DNA of 64,000 nt from Planctomycetales bacterium (lineage in GTDB: Bacteria; Planctomycetota; Planctomycetia; Isosphaerales; Isosphaeraceae). The position numbers and the translations under genes were made by a program. The stretch lies in contig DAIDKV010000164.1 in NCBI GenBank assembly GCA_027449865.1, positions 53,540 to 117,539 of the forward strand. Direction: 5' to 3'. This document shows, in pieces, positions 52,700 to 62,478 of the stretch. Numbering within the stretch: position 1 is the first letter of the stretch; each line of letters starts with the position of its first letter. The notes beneath the pieces are model-generated. The model was not told the origin of the DNA. It saw nothing but the letters and a program-made list of their open reading frames with translations, and searched no databases.

Positions 52700-53296
52700 T
52701 TATTCGGCCAGCGAGCGATACGAGGCCAGGAGGGCGGTGAGCCGCTCCATCGGCAATCCGACCACGTTCGAGAAACTACCGCTCGCGACCGAGACGAACG
52801 GGTCGCGATCCTGGACGCCGTAGGCTCCCGACTTCCCCTCCCATCGGCCCGAGTCGAGATAATCTCGGCGCTCGCGGTCGTCGAGCGGACGGAACCGGAC
52901 GACGCTGACCTCCACGGCGCCCACCCATTCGTGGCGGTCGACCCGGTAGAGGCAGAGGCCGGTGATGACCTCGGTATCGTGACCTTCCTGGAGACGGATC
53001 ATCCGTTCGGCGTCGTCGCGGTCTTCCGGTTTATTCAGGATGACATCCTCCACACAACAGACGGTATCGGCGGCGAGGATGAGGCCGCTCCCCCGGCGCT
53101 GGGCAACCTCGACGGCCTTCCGCCAGGCCAGCGCGGCGGCATAAGCCGAGGGCGATGTCCCGGGCGCGGGCGGCGGCTCCTCGATCCCCGAGGCGTCGAC
53201 CTCGAAGAAATACCCGGCCTCCGCCAGCAGTTGCCGACGGCGCGGAGAGGCACTCGCGAGGATCAGCCTCGGCCTGGTTTCTCGGGTCGGTTCAAT
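52700..53296 (-). CDS. maf: Maf-family nucleotide pyrophosphatase with non-standard start codon
   Basis: The Maf signature is complete: LILASASPRRRQLLAEAGY at the N-terminus, then GSGLILAADTVC and the C-terminal GKSGAYGVQD with FSNVVGLP. Maf proteins hydrolyse non-canonical or canonical NTPs to NMP. The conserved N-terminus extends upstream of the first GTG (53053), but the frame back to its TAG contains no ATG, GTG or TTG. The best candidate is ATT at 53296, nine bases after GAGGA, giving 198 residues; CTG 53266 would give 188 and start just before the motif. The gene is therefore real but its start is odd. It is followed by the M28 gene. Confidence 0.82.
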   Translation of the reverse strand: MEPTRETRPRLILASASPRRRQLLAEAGYFFEVDASGIEEPPPAPGTSPSAYAAALAWRKAVEVAQRRGSGLILAADTVCCVEDVILNKPEDRDDAERMIRLQEGHDTEVITGLCLYRVDRHEWVGAVEVSVVRFRPLDDRERRDYLDSGRWEGKSGAYGVQDRDPFVSVASGSFSNVVGLPMERLTALLASYRSLAE

Positions 53297-53542
53297 CGGA
53301 CGATATCCTCGGGGGTGATACGCCGCGTTTCCTTGCCCGATCGTATCCCCGGATCTCGCGATTGGCTAGAGGATGCCCCGCGTGGGGCGATGGCAAGAGC
53401 AGGCTCGCGCCCACCCCGACGCCCCGTTCACACCATACCAGGCAGAACCTGTGCAAGCAGGAAAACTTCATCCATGGAAAAACGGCGAACTCCGGGTGAT
53501 GGCACGAAAGTATGGTTGCGTCTCGATGTCCTTCTGTCCCTC

Positions 53543-56260
53543 TCAATTCCCGGGATCGGCTGCGTTTTGACCGGCCAGTTCGATCGAGATGCCCTGGACT
53601 CGTCCGATGACGTGACGCCCGACGAACCCGTAAAAACGCTCCCACTGTCCATCACGGCGGATCTCCTCGGCCTGCCAGACCCAGCCCTCCACGGCGAGGT
53701 CCCCGGGCGCCTCCTCGGCCGGCGTCCACTTCGCCTTCATGGGGGTCGTCGGCAGGGCGATGCGGCGAACCTCGCCCTGGCCTTCGAGCGAGAAGATCGC
53801 CCGGCCCGCGCGGACATCGTCGATTGTCGCGGGACGATCGAGGACCGGGAACGCCAGATAGGCCCGCTTCTCGAACGGATGAGCCTGGACGCCCGGAGGC
53901 GGCTCGGGCGTGAGCCGATCGCCGTAGGTCTTCAGAAATTCCACACACGCCCCAACCGCCGCGTCCCGAAGCTCCTTCGTCCAGTACAACTCACACCGGG
54001 GCGTGCCCTCGATCCCCGAGACCTTCCAGGCGATGTAGTCACACGTCCGGATTTTTTGATTCTCATCCAGCAAAACCCCTTCCAGGTCGGCCACGGAGGC
54101 GCCGAAGGCTCCGCTGACACCGCCCTTCAACTCATACTGGACCAGGGTCTGCTGGCTGCGCCTGGCCGTTCCCACCTCGGTCCGGATCGCCAGCGCTTCG
54201 AGCACGGCCTTGCGGAACCCGGTCGATCGCAGGAGTGGTGAGTCGTAGAAGCTGCTGTGAAAAAAGAACGGCAACCGGTTGCTTTCCGGCTTGCGGATCA
54301 GGGCCGCGAAGGACGAGCCCGGATCGTTGAAAAGCCACTGGGAGGCCTCACGGATCGCCGGGTCTTCGGGAAAGGTCCAGATCGGCTCGAAGACGTCGAG
54401 ATTATTCGGCTGGGACTTCCTCACGTCGTATTTGCGGATCTCGGCCGCATATTCAGCGAGGGCGGCCGGCTCCCCGGCGCGGGCGAGGATCAGGGCAAAC
54501 TGAGCGACGTATCCCATCATCGTGTCGAGCTGGGTGGAGCCCGAGGCGCGATCCTGATCGATCGACTCGCGGGCCTCGGACAACAGTGTCCGGATCACGG
54601 GAAGGGCGGCCTTCAAATCCCATTGCTGGAGCAACATCGCCAGGGCGCAGGCATTTTGCAACTTGACGTTCGGGAAGGTCCGGGGCTGGGGAGCGTGGGC
54701 GATTTCGAGCGTCCGGCGAGCGAGTAATTCCGAGACGCTCGGATCGCGACGAGACCTCAGCTCCTCGCCCTTCATCCGCTTTGCGGGCGCCGCGGCCCCC
54801 TGCAAATCCGCCGGCCGCACGACCGGTCGAGCCAGATATTCGAGCTGCACGATGTTCGAGGCCGCCTCCAACCACCGGTAATACCCGCTCGAATCGTCGA
54901 GGAGGGTGCGATACCAGCGCTCGCTCATCGAGAGGGCTCGGTTCTTCATCCAGTACGCGCGCATGGCCTCCGCCAGTTCCTTCCGCGAAAGCGTGCCGGG
55001 CCCGGGCTGGTACGCGTGCATCTGGAACTGCTGGGTCTTCAGGATGGCCGTCAGGGCGGCGAACTCCGGCTCGTAGACGGTATGAACGCGGCAGATCCCT
55101 CCCCGGCTGCTCACGGTCCGGGTCATTCGCGTGTCCGACTCGATCGCGGCCAGCAGGGGTTCGACGGCCGCATCCCCCTCCGCGGCCAGCTCCTGGACCA
55201 GGGGAGAACCATTGGGACTGTTGCCAAAATGTATCATCTGCGGCATCGCGATCTGGTCCAGGTCGCGGATCAGCGCCGCGACCCGGGCGGCGGGGTCGGT
55301 CCCGGTCGGCGGGACGGGCCCTCGCGGCGCTTCCCTGGCCCTGCGCTCGTGGTCGGCCAGCAGTGCGGGAAGCTGGCTGAGGAACGGAAAGAACGACGGG
55401 ATTTCGTTGCCGAATCCATTCGGATCGCGTGCGAACCCCATCTCCAGCGCCCGCGTTTCCGCGGCGGTCGCGAAGGCCGAGAGCCGACGGGCGGCATCCA
55501 GCGCGATCGGGTCGTCGCCCCTCATGTGGGCGCCCACGAGCCTGTTGAACATCCGGGCGGCCCACTCCCGGGCGAGTGTCAGGTAGCTCATCTGATAATC
55601 GGTGAGGTCGCGGCCCCGGATCTCGGGCGTCCACGATGTCCCCGCGGCGAAAAGGCACTCCGCCAGGTCGGCGCGACCGAGCCGGAGCAGAAGGCAAAGC
55701 TTCAGCGCCGATCGGTCGCCAGGGTCCGAAGCTCCTCCCATGCCAAAAATGCCCATGGATTGAGAGATGCTTATGAATTTGATGGCAGGCCCTGGACCAC
55801 GCCCCATTCTGCCGCCCGCGGGTACGCCGGGCTCGATCCGCATCGAGTCGGCGAGGGCGCGGATGTCGGCGTCGAGGTCGGCGGCCGGGCCGACGGTCGA
55901 CACCGGATGGACCACGCCATCCCAGCCCACGGCAAACCGGCCCGGCTCGCCCGGCTTCTCGGGGAGTACGAAGGCCCGGGTCTTGATGGCTGGCCCACCG
56001 AGCCGTTCGACCTCTCGGTAATCGCAGCCGCGAGGATCCGCCATCCCCTGCTCGAAAAGCGCCGACGTCGCCGAGACGAGGAACCGCGGGAGCTTTGTCC
56101 GAGGGGGCGTCCAGGGCTGCTTCTGCTGGGGTGGGTCGGGAATGGACTTCCCGGTGAACAGGACGACCTGTTGCGGGCCGGGTTGAGGGCCCTGGGCGGC
56201 GAGGCTCGCCATCGCGATCAGGGAAAGGAGCAGCCGCTTCGAAAAGAATGGGGCGATCAT
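53543..56260 (-). CDS. Large exported planctomycete protein, unknown function
   Basis: A 905-residue exported protein with signal peptide RLLLSLIAMASLAAQ. Residues about 60-330 hold a FLVSATSALFEQGMADPRGCDYREVE segment and alpha-helical repeats. The rest is mostly helical (for example ACALAMLLQQWDLKAALPVI) with no catalytic motif I recognise. ATG 56260 is chosen because AAGGAG lies five bases upstream. It is in the same orientation as the CarboxypepD-type protein 39 bp upstream and the two are likely co-transcribed. Confidence 0.65.
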   Translation of the reverse strand: MIAPFFSKRLLLSLIAMASLAAQGPQPGPQQVVLFTGKSIPDPPQQKQPWTPPRTKLPRFLVSATSALFEQGMADPRGCDYREVERLGGPAIKTRAFVLPEKPGEPGRFAVGWDGVVHPVSTVGPAADLDADIRALADSMRIEPGVPAGGRMGRGPGPAIKFISISQSMGIFGMGGASDPGDRSALKLCLLLRLGRADLAECLFAAGTSWTPEIRGRDLTDYQMSYLTLAREWAARMFNRLVGAHMRGDDPIALDAARRLSAFATAAETRALEMGFARDPNGFGNEIPSFFPFLSQLPALLADHERRAREAPRGPVPPTGTDPAARVAALIRDLDQIAMPQMIHFGNSPNGSPLVQELAAEGDAAVEPLLAAIESDTRMTRTVSSRGGICRVHTVYEPEFAALTAILKTQQFQMHAYQPGPGTLSRKELAEAMRAYWMKNRALSMSERWYRTLLDDSSGYYRWLEAASNIVQLEYLARPVVRPADLQGAAAPAKRMKGEELRSRRDPSVSELLARRTLEIAHAPQPRTFPNVKLQNACALAMLLQQWDLKAALPVIRTLLSEARESIDQDRASGSTQLDTMMGYVAQFALILARAGEPAALAEYAAEIRKYDVRKSQPNNLDVFEPIWTFPEDPAIREASQWLFNDPGSSFAALIRKPESNRLPFFFHSSFYDSPLLRSTGFRKAVLEALAIRTEVGTARRSQQTLVQYELKGGVSGAFGASVADLEGVLLDENQKIRTCDYIAWKVSGIEGTPRCELYWTKELRDAAVGACVEFLKTYGDRLTPEPPPGVQAHPFEKRAYLAFPVLDRPATIDDVRAGRAIFSLEGQGEVRRIALPTTPMKAKWTPAEEAPGDLAVEGWVWQAEEIRRDGQWERFYGFVGRHVIGRVQGISIELAGQNAADPGN

Positions 56261-56299
56261 CGAGGCTCCTTGCAACGAGAGAGGGTTCCTCAGATCGGA

Positions 56300-59200
56300 T
56301 CAGGGAGCCAGCCGGAAGGAGAGGGGACCCATATGTCCGCCGAGGACCTTCCGGTATTGCTCGTCCCGCGAAAGGCCAAGGGCCTCAACGATCGCCAGCC
56401 GGACTTGCGCGTCGACGCTCGCGTTTTGCCATCCGTTCTGCGGCGCGGGGATCTTCCGCGCTGATGGCGGTAGCCCCCGCACGATCGCCGCGGCAGCCTG
56501 GGGGTCGTAGACGACCAGGGCCTTGATGACGGTGGTTTGCTGGTAGGAGAATCCGACGCTCTCGCTGAGTGCCCCCGGCAACCGACCCAGGGCGGGCGCG
56601 ATGATGGCCGCCGCCATCTCGCGATCGTATCGCGCCACGAGGGCCGCCAGGACCACCGGCTCCTCCCATTGATTCAGAAAGGGACTCACGAAAAGCGGGG
56701 GGCGCCGGGCCGCCGCCAGCCAGAGCCGCTCCTCCAGTCGATCGGGGTCAATCCGTTCGACCAGCGGCAGGAGGGCTGCCATCCGGTTCGAAACCTGCGG
56801 ATCGAGCCCGCGATGTCCCTCGTCCGCGAGCTTTCGGAACCGGTCGAACGCCTCGTCCAGCAGCGCCCTTGCCCCGGCCGGATCGGTCCCGGCTCGACTG
56901 GCCGCCATCAGCGCCAGTCCCTCAGCGACCATCTCGGGCCTGGGCTTCGAATGGAGTTCGGAGGTCTTGAGGAACTCATCGAGGATCCGACGCGCCCGTG
57001 GCAGGTCCACTTTCGCCATCTGCTGCGCGATCCGGAGCAGATAGCCGTCTCGGGCCCCGTCCCAGAAGTTCGGGACCATTTGCGGGACAAGCCGCTCGGC
57101 CTCCTCGGGATCGATCGCGGCGAGGCGGACCGCGGCCTCGCCATGATGGCGCTGGAGCGTCGCCGGGTCGACCGGGCTGACATTCTTCGCATACTTCCGC
57201 TCGAAGATCGTCGTCGCCGTCCGAAGATCGATCACGGCCAGGACGTCGGCGAACTCCTCGGCGGCGAACGAATACTGGTCTCGCGGCAGCTTCGCGATGA
57301 TCGCCCGCCCCTGGCGCAGGATCGGACGGTCCCGATCGACGAGGCCCATTTCGAGCCAACGGTCGGCGATCTGGCCGAGGACCTGGAGCCTTGACTCTGG
57401 GTTCTCGTCCAGCCGGGCCTCGGCCAGCGCTCGATCGATCATTTTGAGCCGGAGGTCGGCCTGAGCGTCGGCCGTCGCATCGGCGAGTTTGAGAAAGCCC
57501 TGGGCGCGAACGGCCGGGTTGTGATCGGCCTCGATCGTCGCGATGGCCTCGTCTGGGCTGTCCTCGAACTGCCCGAGCGCGACCTGCTGGAGCACGGCCG
57601 TCCCCTGGGACTGCAAGACCCGGTTCTCCAGCATTTCGAGGGCGCGCTCCAGGTCGACTCTGGCCATCGCGGTGACGACATTCTGCCCCAGTTGCCCGAG
57701 CGAACCAGCCCGGGCGGGACCGATCACAGGTGCGATCAGGTCCCGCGCGATCCGACGTTCCTCGGCCCGCGAGAGCGGCGGCGGGGCCGGTTTCGGGATC
57801 CTGATCGGCGGCTCGTCGGAACGAGCCAGGCGGACCTGAACGGTCGGATCACCGGGCTTCACGACCGCTCCGTCGAGCCGATAGCCATCCTTCTCGGCGA
57901 GCACCAGCGCGGGTCCGCCTGGCACCCCATCGATCCGGAATCGGCCCGCGTCGTCGGTGAGCGTCTCGGTCCGCGCCGCGGAATCCGGCGGCAGGAAAAC
58001 CGTAACGCCCCCGATTCCCTTACCTCCGCGATCGACGACCCGTCCCGCGACCAGGCGCGTCGTCGGGCGAGGGCGTAGCACCAGGTCCGGGAACGTGACC
58101 GTTTGATCGACGTCGGCCGAGGCCCAGTCGGTCTTGCCGCTCTCGAAATCATCGGCGAGAACTTCGATGCGGAACTCGCGGTTCTTTCGGTAGAACTCCT
58201 TGGGAGTGCGAAAGGAGCCATCGGGGCCGGTCCGGAGCGCGGCCCCCCCGGAGACGCGGAGCCCCTCGGGAAAAGGAGACCCGCCGTTCTGAGGCACCTT
58301 CTCGCGGTACTGGAGCCGCACCTCGGCATCGGCGATCGGCGTACCGTCCGGCCCGACGACTCGGCCCGCCAGCGCGGTTGTGATCCCCGGTACGATCGTG
58401 ATCGCAACGGGTTGAAGCGTCCCGGCGGTGGCCTTGACCGGCCCGTCGGTCATCCGATCGCCCAGCCGGACCTCGACCGAAACCTCGCTGTTCGGCGGGA
58501 GCCCGGGCACGGCGAACGCGCCGGCGTCGTCGGTTGTCGCCGGCATGTAACGCGACCCGGACCGGCCGGAGATCCTGGCGTGCGCCGCGGGCCGGCCGGC
58601 CTCGTCGCGTACGAGGAAGCGGAGTGGCGGGGCAGCGGGGATGACCTCCCACGGCTCCAGTTCGAGCCGCTCCTGATCCTTGGGTATCGTGAAGTCTCTC
58701 CACGACTGGCCCGGCGCCTCGCTGAACGCCGGCGGTAGCTTGAAGGAAGAGACGCGCCACTTACCCGGCAGGACCGAGTAAATATAGCGACCCTGAGCGT
58801 CCGTCGTGGCCCTGTGGGTGGTTCCTCCCTGCATCGGCGAGAGGTACATCTCAGCATCGGGCACCGGCCGGCCCGTCCCGCGCTCCCGGACGAGACCGGT
58901 CACCGTCACCGTCCTGCGGAGCGGGACGACCAATGAGTTATCCCCGCGCGCGGTCAGATCGGGCAAGTCGTGGACATCGGCCATGACGGGAAGCTTTCGG
59001 GGTGGCTCCAATCGAAGCTCGAGTCTCCCGGTCGCGATCGTCGGGAAGGCGAAACGCCCTTCCGCGTCGGTCGTGCCGCGGGCGAAGCCGGTCGTCTGGG
59101 GGTGGTCGGACCATCGATCGCCGCTATACGTCCAGGCGAGCACTCGCCAGCCCCGGAGCAGGGCGGGGTCGTCGGCCTGGAGCCGGCCTTCGAGCGCGGA

Positions 59201-59812
59201 GACCCCGCGCAGCCGGACGTGCTTCGGCCGCGAGGCCCCCCGGGGAAAAGGCTGCCCCTGGATGCCGAATTCCCTGGCATGAACATCGACGTAGGCGATC
59301 TGATCGTTCGAGGCGGCCTCGATGACCGCGCGGCCCTCGGCATTGGTGGTCGCCTCGATCAGGTTCTCGACGTCCTCAGGCACGTTGATATGCTCGGGAC
59401 CGAACCACTCCAGCCGTATCCGAGCGCCGGCCACCGGCCGACCGCTGGAATCCTCCACCCAGACCTCGCCCTTCCCCGGCGGATCGAGCGCGACCCGGAC
59501 CGCCTCGCCGGCCTTCGGCATCGGCCCGGAGAACCGCGAGCAACCGAGCCGAAATCCCGGCTTCACGACCCAGAGAATCGGGGCGTTGAAAGGGTTCACG
59601 GCCGTCAGCCCGGCGGGACGCTCGATCGTGAACCGCCCCCGCGTGTCCGTCTTTCCTCTCGCGACGACGATCTGATCGAAGACAGGTAGGCCGCCGAGTA
59701 ACACATCGGCCCCGGCCAGGGGCTCGCCGTTCGGCCCAACGACGATCCCCGTGAGCGGAACGGTCGGCGCCTGACAGAGCACGACGCAGACAAGCGGAAC
59801 GGCAAGGACCAT
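56300..59812 (-). CDS. Large exported protein with carboxypeptidase-regulatory-like repeats
   Basis: A 1170-residue exported protein. The first 30 residues act as a signal (VLAVPLVCVVLCQAP). Residues about 20-690 contain six or more carboxypeptidase regulatory-like beta domains, recognised by recurring openings such as GIVVGPNGEPLAGADV, RDEAGRPAAHARIS, GRVVGPDGTPIADAEV and GRVVDRGGKGIGGVTV. The C-terminal 470 residues are alpha-helical and resemble an armadillo/TPR-like scaffold (LDENPESRLQVLGQIADRWL). The beta domains suggest binding or surface-anchoring; no enzyme motif is seen. Operon-like with the 905-residue protein downstream. Confidence 0.78.
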   Translation of the reverse strand: MVLAVPLVCVVLCQAPTVPLTGIVVGPNGEPLAGADVLLGGLPVFDQIVVARGKTDTRGRFTIERPAGLTAVNPFNAPILWVVKPGFRLGCSRFSGPMPKAGEAVRVALDPPGKGEVWVEDSSGRPVAGARIRLEWFGPEHINVPEDVENLIEATTNAEGRAVIEAASNDQIAYVDVHAREFGIQGQPFPRGASRPKHVRLRGVSALEGRLQADDPALLRGWRVLAWTYSGDRWSDHPQTTGFARGTTDAEGRFAFPTIATGRLELRLEPPRKLPVMADVHDLPDLTARGDNSLVVPLRRTVTVTGLVRERGTGRPVPDAEMYLSPMQGGTTHRATTDAQGRYIYSVLPGKWRVSSFKLPPAFSEAPGQSWRDFTIPKDQERLELEPWEVIPAAPPLRFLVRDEAGRPAAHARISGRSGSRYMPATTDDAGAFAVPGLPPNSEVSVEVRLGDRMTDGPVKATAGTLQPVAITIVPGITTALAGRVVGPDGTPIADAEVRLQYREKVPQNGGSPFPEGLRVSGGAALRTGPDGSFRTPKEFYRKNREFRIEVLADDFESGKTDWASADVDQTVTFPDLVLRPRPTTRLVAGRVVDRGGKGIGGVTVFLPPDSAARTETLTDDAGRFRIDGVPGGPALVLAEKDGYRLDGAVVKPGDPTVQVRLARSDEPPIRIPKPAPPPLSRAEERRIARDLIAPVIGPARAGSLGQLGQNVVTAMARVDLERALEMLENRVLQSQGTAVLQQVALGQFEDSPDEAIATIEADHNPAVRAQGFLKLADATADAQADLRLKMIDRALAEARLDENPESRLQVLGQIADRWLEMGLVDRDRPILRQGRAIIAKLPRDQYSFAAEEFADVLAVIDLRTATTIFERKYAKNVSPVDPATLQRHHGEAAVRLAAIDPEEAERLVPQMVPNFWDGARDGYLLRIAQQMAKVDLPRARRILDEFLKTSELHSKPRPEMVAEGLALMAASRAGTDPAGARALLDEAFDRFRKLADEGHRGLDPQVSNRMAALLPLVERIDPDRLEERLWLAAARRPPLFVSPFLNQWEEPVVLAALVARYDREMAAAIIAPALGRLPGALSESVGFSYQQTTVIKALVVYDPQAAAAIVRGLPPSARKIPAPQNGWQNASVDAQVRLAIVEALGLSRDEQYRKVLGGHMGPLSFRLAP

Positions 59813-60731
59813 CGATCCCTCCCTGCTCTCAAATCGGCGGACAGATTCCCGCGATACCTCAGCCTCGACCCTCGACGTGTCCCCATCATCCTAATGCGTT
59901 CGTGGACCCACGGCCAGACCCATGCAGCCCCGGGAAAATCCAGACCTTTCCGACCAGGCGCCTCGAACACCCGAAGATCACGGCCCACATCAAAACCGGA
60001 CAGGCAGGAGGTGAAAATCGACGCGTTCCGTCTCCTGTATCTCCTGGGTTTGTCATTATCAGAGCCGACAAAGGATATGGGCCCCCGTCCATTTTTTTGC
60101 GTTTGCCCCATTTTTGTGGGTATTGGGAATTGGGAGGTAGGCAGCCAGTCGGTGCCATGCATATCCCCCGGTCCAATCCCTGAACGGGTCTGTAAATTCA
60201 AAACATCTCTGATCGCTCGCCTGCCTGTTGTACCACCATCAAGAAGGTCAAAACGTCATGCGAGGAATCGGGTAACGTCTACGGCCATCACTTGTCCAGA
60301 TGGTCGCCGACTACCCTCTCTCCCGCTTCGCCTGCTACCTGATCGCCCAGAACGGCGATTCGCGGGGACGGAAACAAGGATCCAGCCAGGGGGACGGAAA
60401 TGAAGAAGATGGTATCCGGCTGGCCGGCCTGTCACGGGATGACCGTCGGGCTGGAAAGCCTGTCCTACGTGAGAATCTTCCTTGCCGGGGTAATAAGTCG
60501 CGACCTTCGATCACCGGGGCCTGAGCCAACCAGCTCTCATGGGCGGCGAACGAGCACGCGGCTGCTTTTCCCAATTCCTTGTTTTCGAGTCCCGCTCCAT
60601 GTTGGAGAGCGGTGAAAGCCTCCGCCGCGGCGAGGGCCGTCGCCCGGGGCTGGACACCGCGAGGCTCGTCCGGTACGAAGAAAGGGCTCAACTCAACGAA
60701 CCCGACGCCCATGACCCGCGAGGTGGTCCCG
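59813..60731. other. Long spacer with a DinD-like fragment
   Basis: About 920 bp without an intact gene. GC drops near 60060-60230. A DinD/BRO-like fragment occurs at 60300-60359. A minus-strand frame at 60335-60712 (about 125 residues) has no recognisable relatives and a low-complexity second half, so I do not call it. The GH32-like gene starts at the end of the spacer. Confidence 0.5.
60300..60359 (+). pseudogene. Fragment of a DinD/BRO-like DNA-damage-inducible protein
   Basis: Twenty codons read MVADYPLSRFACYLIAQNGD, matching the strongly conserved LSRYACYLIAQNGDP segment of DinD and BRO-domain proteins. The flanking frames do not continue the family on either side, so it is a small remnant of a lost gene. 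Confidence 0.5.
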
Positions 60732-62309
60732 ATGCTCGTTCCGAGGCTCCGAATCAGGTCGGCGATGGCCGCCGTCCTGCTCGCATCCGGCCTGACCTGT
60801 CTCGCGAGTGCGATCGCTGGCGAGGGGTCTGCCGACCGAAAGCCGGCGGGCGTGCCCCCCGAGCCTCTGGTCCTGAATTACCACCTGATGCATCCGGGCG
60901 GCGAGAGCCTGCCGGGCGACCCGAATGCCGCCTTCTCTCTCGATGGCGTCTACCACCTGCACTACATCCTCCAGCATCCGTGGAAGAATCGCCGGTCGTT
61001 CTCGTTCGTGCACGTGACCAGCCCCGACATGCTCCACTGGACCTGGCAGACCACGAAGCTCCAGCCCGCGTTCACGGGGCACGGAATGTTCAGCGGCACC
61101 GGGTTCATCACCAGGGAGGGGAGGCCGGCGGCGATCTATCACGGCGAGTCGTCCGGCCGCAACCAGATCGCGATCGCCAGGGACAACCAGCTCTCGGCCT
61201 GGGAGAAACCCTATCCGGTGGACGTGCGGGACTCCGACGGGGCCGAGGTGAAGATAAACCACTGGGACCCGGATTGTTTCCTCATCGGCGACACCTACTA
61301 CGCCATCTCCGGCGGCGAGAATCCCCCGCTCCTGAAGTCGAAGGACCTGAAGACCTGGACTCGCGTCGGCAACTTCCTCCGCCACGACATGCCGGACGTC
61401 GCCAGGGGCGAGGATATCTCCTGCCCCAATTTCTTCCCGATCGGCGGGAAGTGGATGCTCCTCTGCATCAGCCACGACCTCGGCTGCCGCTATTACCTCG
61501 GCGACTGGGACGCACGGGGCGAGCAGTTCGTCCCCAGTTCGCACGGTCGAATGAACTTCAGGCGCGAGAGGCAGAGCCTGTTCAGCCGCGCGTCCTGGCG
61601 CTCCGACTTCTTCGCCCCCGAGAGCGTCCTCACCCCCGACGGCCGTCGCGTGATGTGGGCCTGGTGCGCGACGGCCGACCGCAACGACGGCGGGATGAGC
61701 AACCTCACGATCCAGTCCCTGCCCCGGGAGCTGAGCCTGCCGGCGGACGGCGTCCTGCGCATCAAGCCGCTGCGCGAGTTGGAAACGCTGCGATACGAGC
61801 CGAACACGGCCGAGAACGTCGAGCTCGTCGATGTGGCCCGTACCCTGCTCACCGACCGGTCCCCGCCGGGTCGGAAGATCGCGGACCTCGCGGGCGATTC
61901 CGCGGAGATCCGAATTACGGTCGATCGGGCGGAGGCCGAACGCAAGCTCTTCGGCTTCACCGTCTACGCGGACGGCGGCGGCGGCGGCCTGCCGATCGTC
62001 TTCCGCCCCGAGACCGCGTCCCTGCGGGTCGGCACGGCCGAGGCGCCGTTCTCGATCGCGGACCTGCCCGCGGGAGAGGACGTGACGCTCCGCATCTTCG
62101 TCGACCGGCACATTGTTGAGGTCTTCGCGAACGATCGGCAGGCGATGCTCGCCCACCACCGGGACTACCAGGGCCACCCAACGCTGGCCGCCTTCACGGT
62201 CGGGGCACCGACGCGGCTCAGGAAGGTGGAGTCCTGGAAACTGCACCCCACGAATCAAGGATTCCGAGAGGCCCAGAAGAACCGGGTGTGGGAGCCCGCG
62301 ACTCGCTGA
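60732..62309 (+). CDS. GH32-family glycosidase-like protein, exported
   Basis: A 525-residue exported protein with signal peptide MAAVLLASGLTCLASAIAG. The five-bladed propeller part of GH32 (levanase, invertase) is clear from PGDPNAAFSLDGVYHLHYIL, SPDMLHWTWQTTKLQPAF, GMFSGTGFI, the WDPDCFLIGDTYY segment and DGRRVMWAW; the C-terminal beta-sandwich ends LRIFVDRHIVEVFAND. The first catalytic Asp (in GDPNA) and the middle Asp (in WDPD) are kept, but the usual acid/base Glu of the ECPdfF motif is Ser (ISCPNFF), so hydrolase activity is doubtful. ATG 60732 fits GAGG eight bases upstream; ATG 60711 and 60765 are alternatives. Confidence 0.82.
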   Translation: MLVPRLRIRSAMAAVLLASGLTCLASAIAGEGSADRKPAGVPPEPLVLNYHLMHPGGESLPGDPNAAFSLDGVYHLHYILQHPWKNRRSFSFVHVTSPDMLHWTWQTTKLQPAFTGHGMFSGTGFITREGRPAAIYHGESSGRNQIAIARDNQLSAWEKPYPVDVRDSDGAEVKINHWDPDCFLIGDTYYAISGGENPPLLKSKDLKTWTRVGNFLRHDMPDVARGEDISCPNFFPIGGKWMLLCISHDLGCRYYLGDWDARGEQFVPSSHGRMNFRRERQSLFSRASWRSDFFAPESVLTPDGRRVMWAWCATADRNDGGMSNLTIQSLPRELSLPADGVLRIKPLRELETLRYEPNTAENVELVDVARTLLTDRSPPGRKIADLAGDSAEIRITVDRAEAERKLFGFTVYADGGGGGLPIVFRPETASLRVGTAEAPFSIADLPAGEDVTLRIFVDRHIVEVFANDRQAMLAHHRDYQGHPTLAAFTVGAPTRLRKVESWKLHPTNQGFREAQKNRVWEPATR

Positions 62310-62395
62310 TCGGCTCTCAGGAGCGGCGGAAACGAGGACCTTGCTGGCAATTGTCTCCTGCGGGCCGCCGCTCGGGATCAGGGGCCAGGAAACGC

Positions 62396-62411
62396 CCCGC
62401 GTAAACGCGGG
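62396..62411. repeat. Small perfect hairpin
   Basis: CCCGCG (62396-62401) and CGCGGG (62406-62411) form a perfect 6-bp stem with a TAAA loop. It adjoins the larger inverted repeat and resembles the hairpin at the tnpB remnant (CCCCGC, TAAA, GCGGGG). Confidence 0.45.
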
Positions 62412-62478
62412 ACGGGAAACGGTCACGCAGCTAGTTTTTGACATGTAAACAACTAACTGCGTTCCCGTTTCCCGTTCC
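62409..62478. repeat. 28-bp inverted repeat downstream of the GH32-like gene
   Basis: The arms 62409-62436 and 62451-62478 match at 24 of 28 positions in reverse complement (core GGGAAACGG and CGCAG). The 14-base loop is AT-rich and includes TTTGACATG. It lies 100 bp after the GH32-like stop codon. It could be a transcription terminator, a protein-binding site or ends of a small mobile element; no gene lies between the arms. Confidence 0.6.

Noticed and set aside
53035..53253. 72-residue minus-strand frame in the maf region
   Set aside because: It is the +1 shadow of the Maf N-terminus; the Maf motifs are in the other frame.
60335..60712. 125-residue minus-strand frame
   Set aside because: No recognisable family, Arg/Pro/Ser-rich second half, and it overlaps the DinD fragment and the GH32 upstream region.
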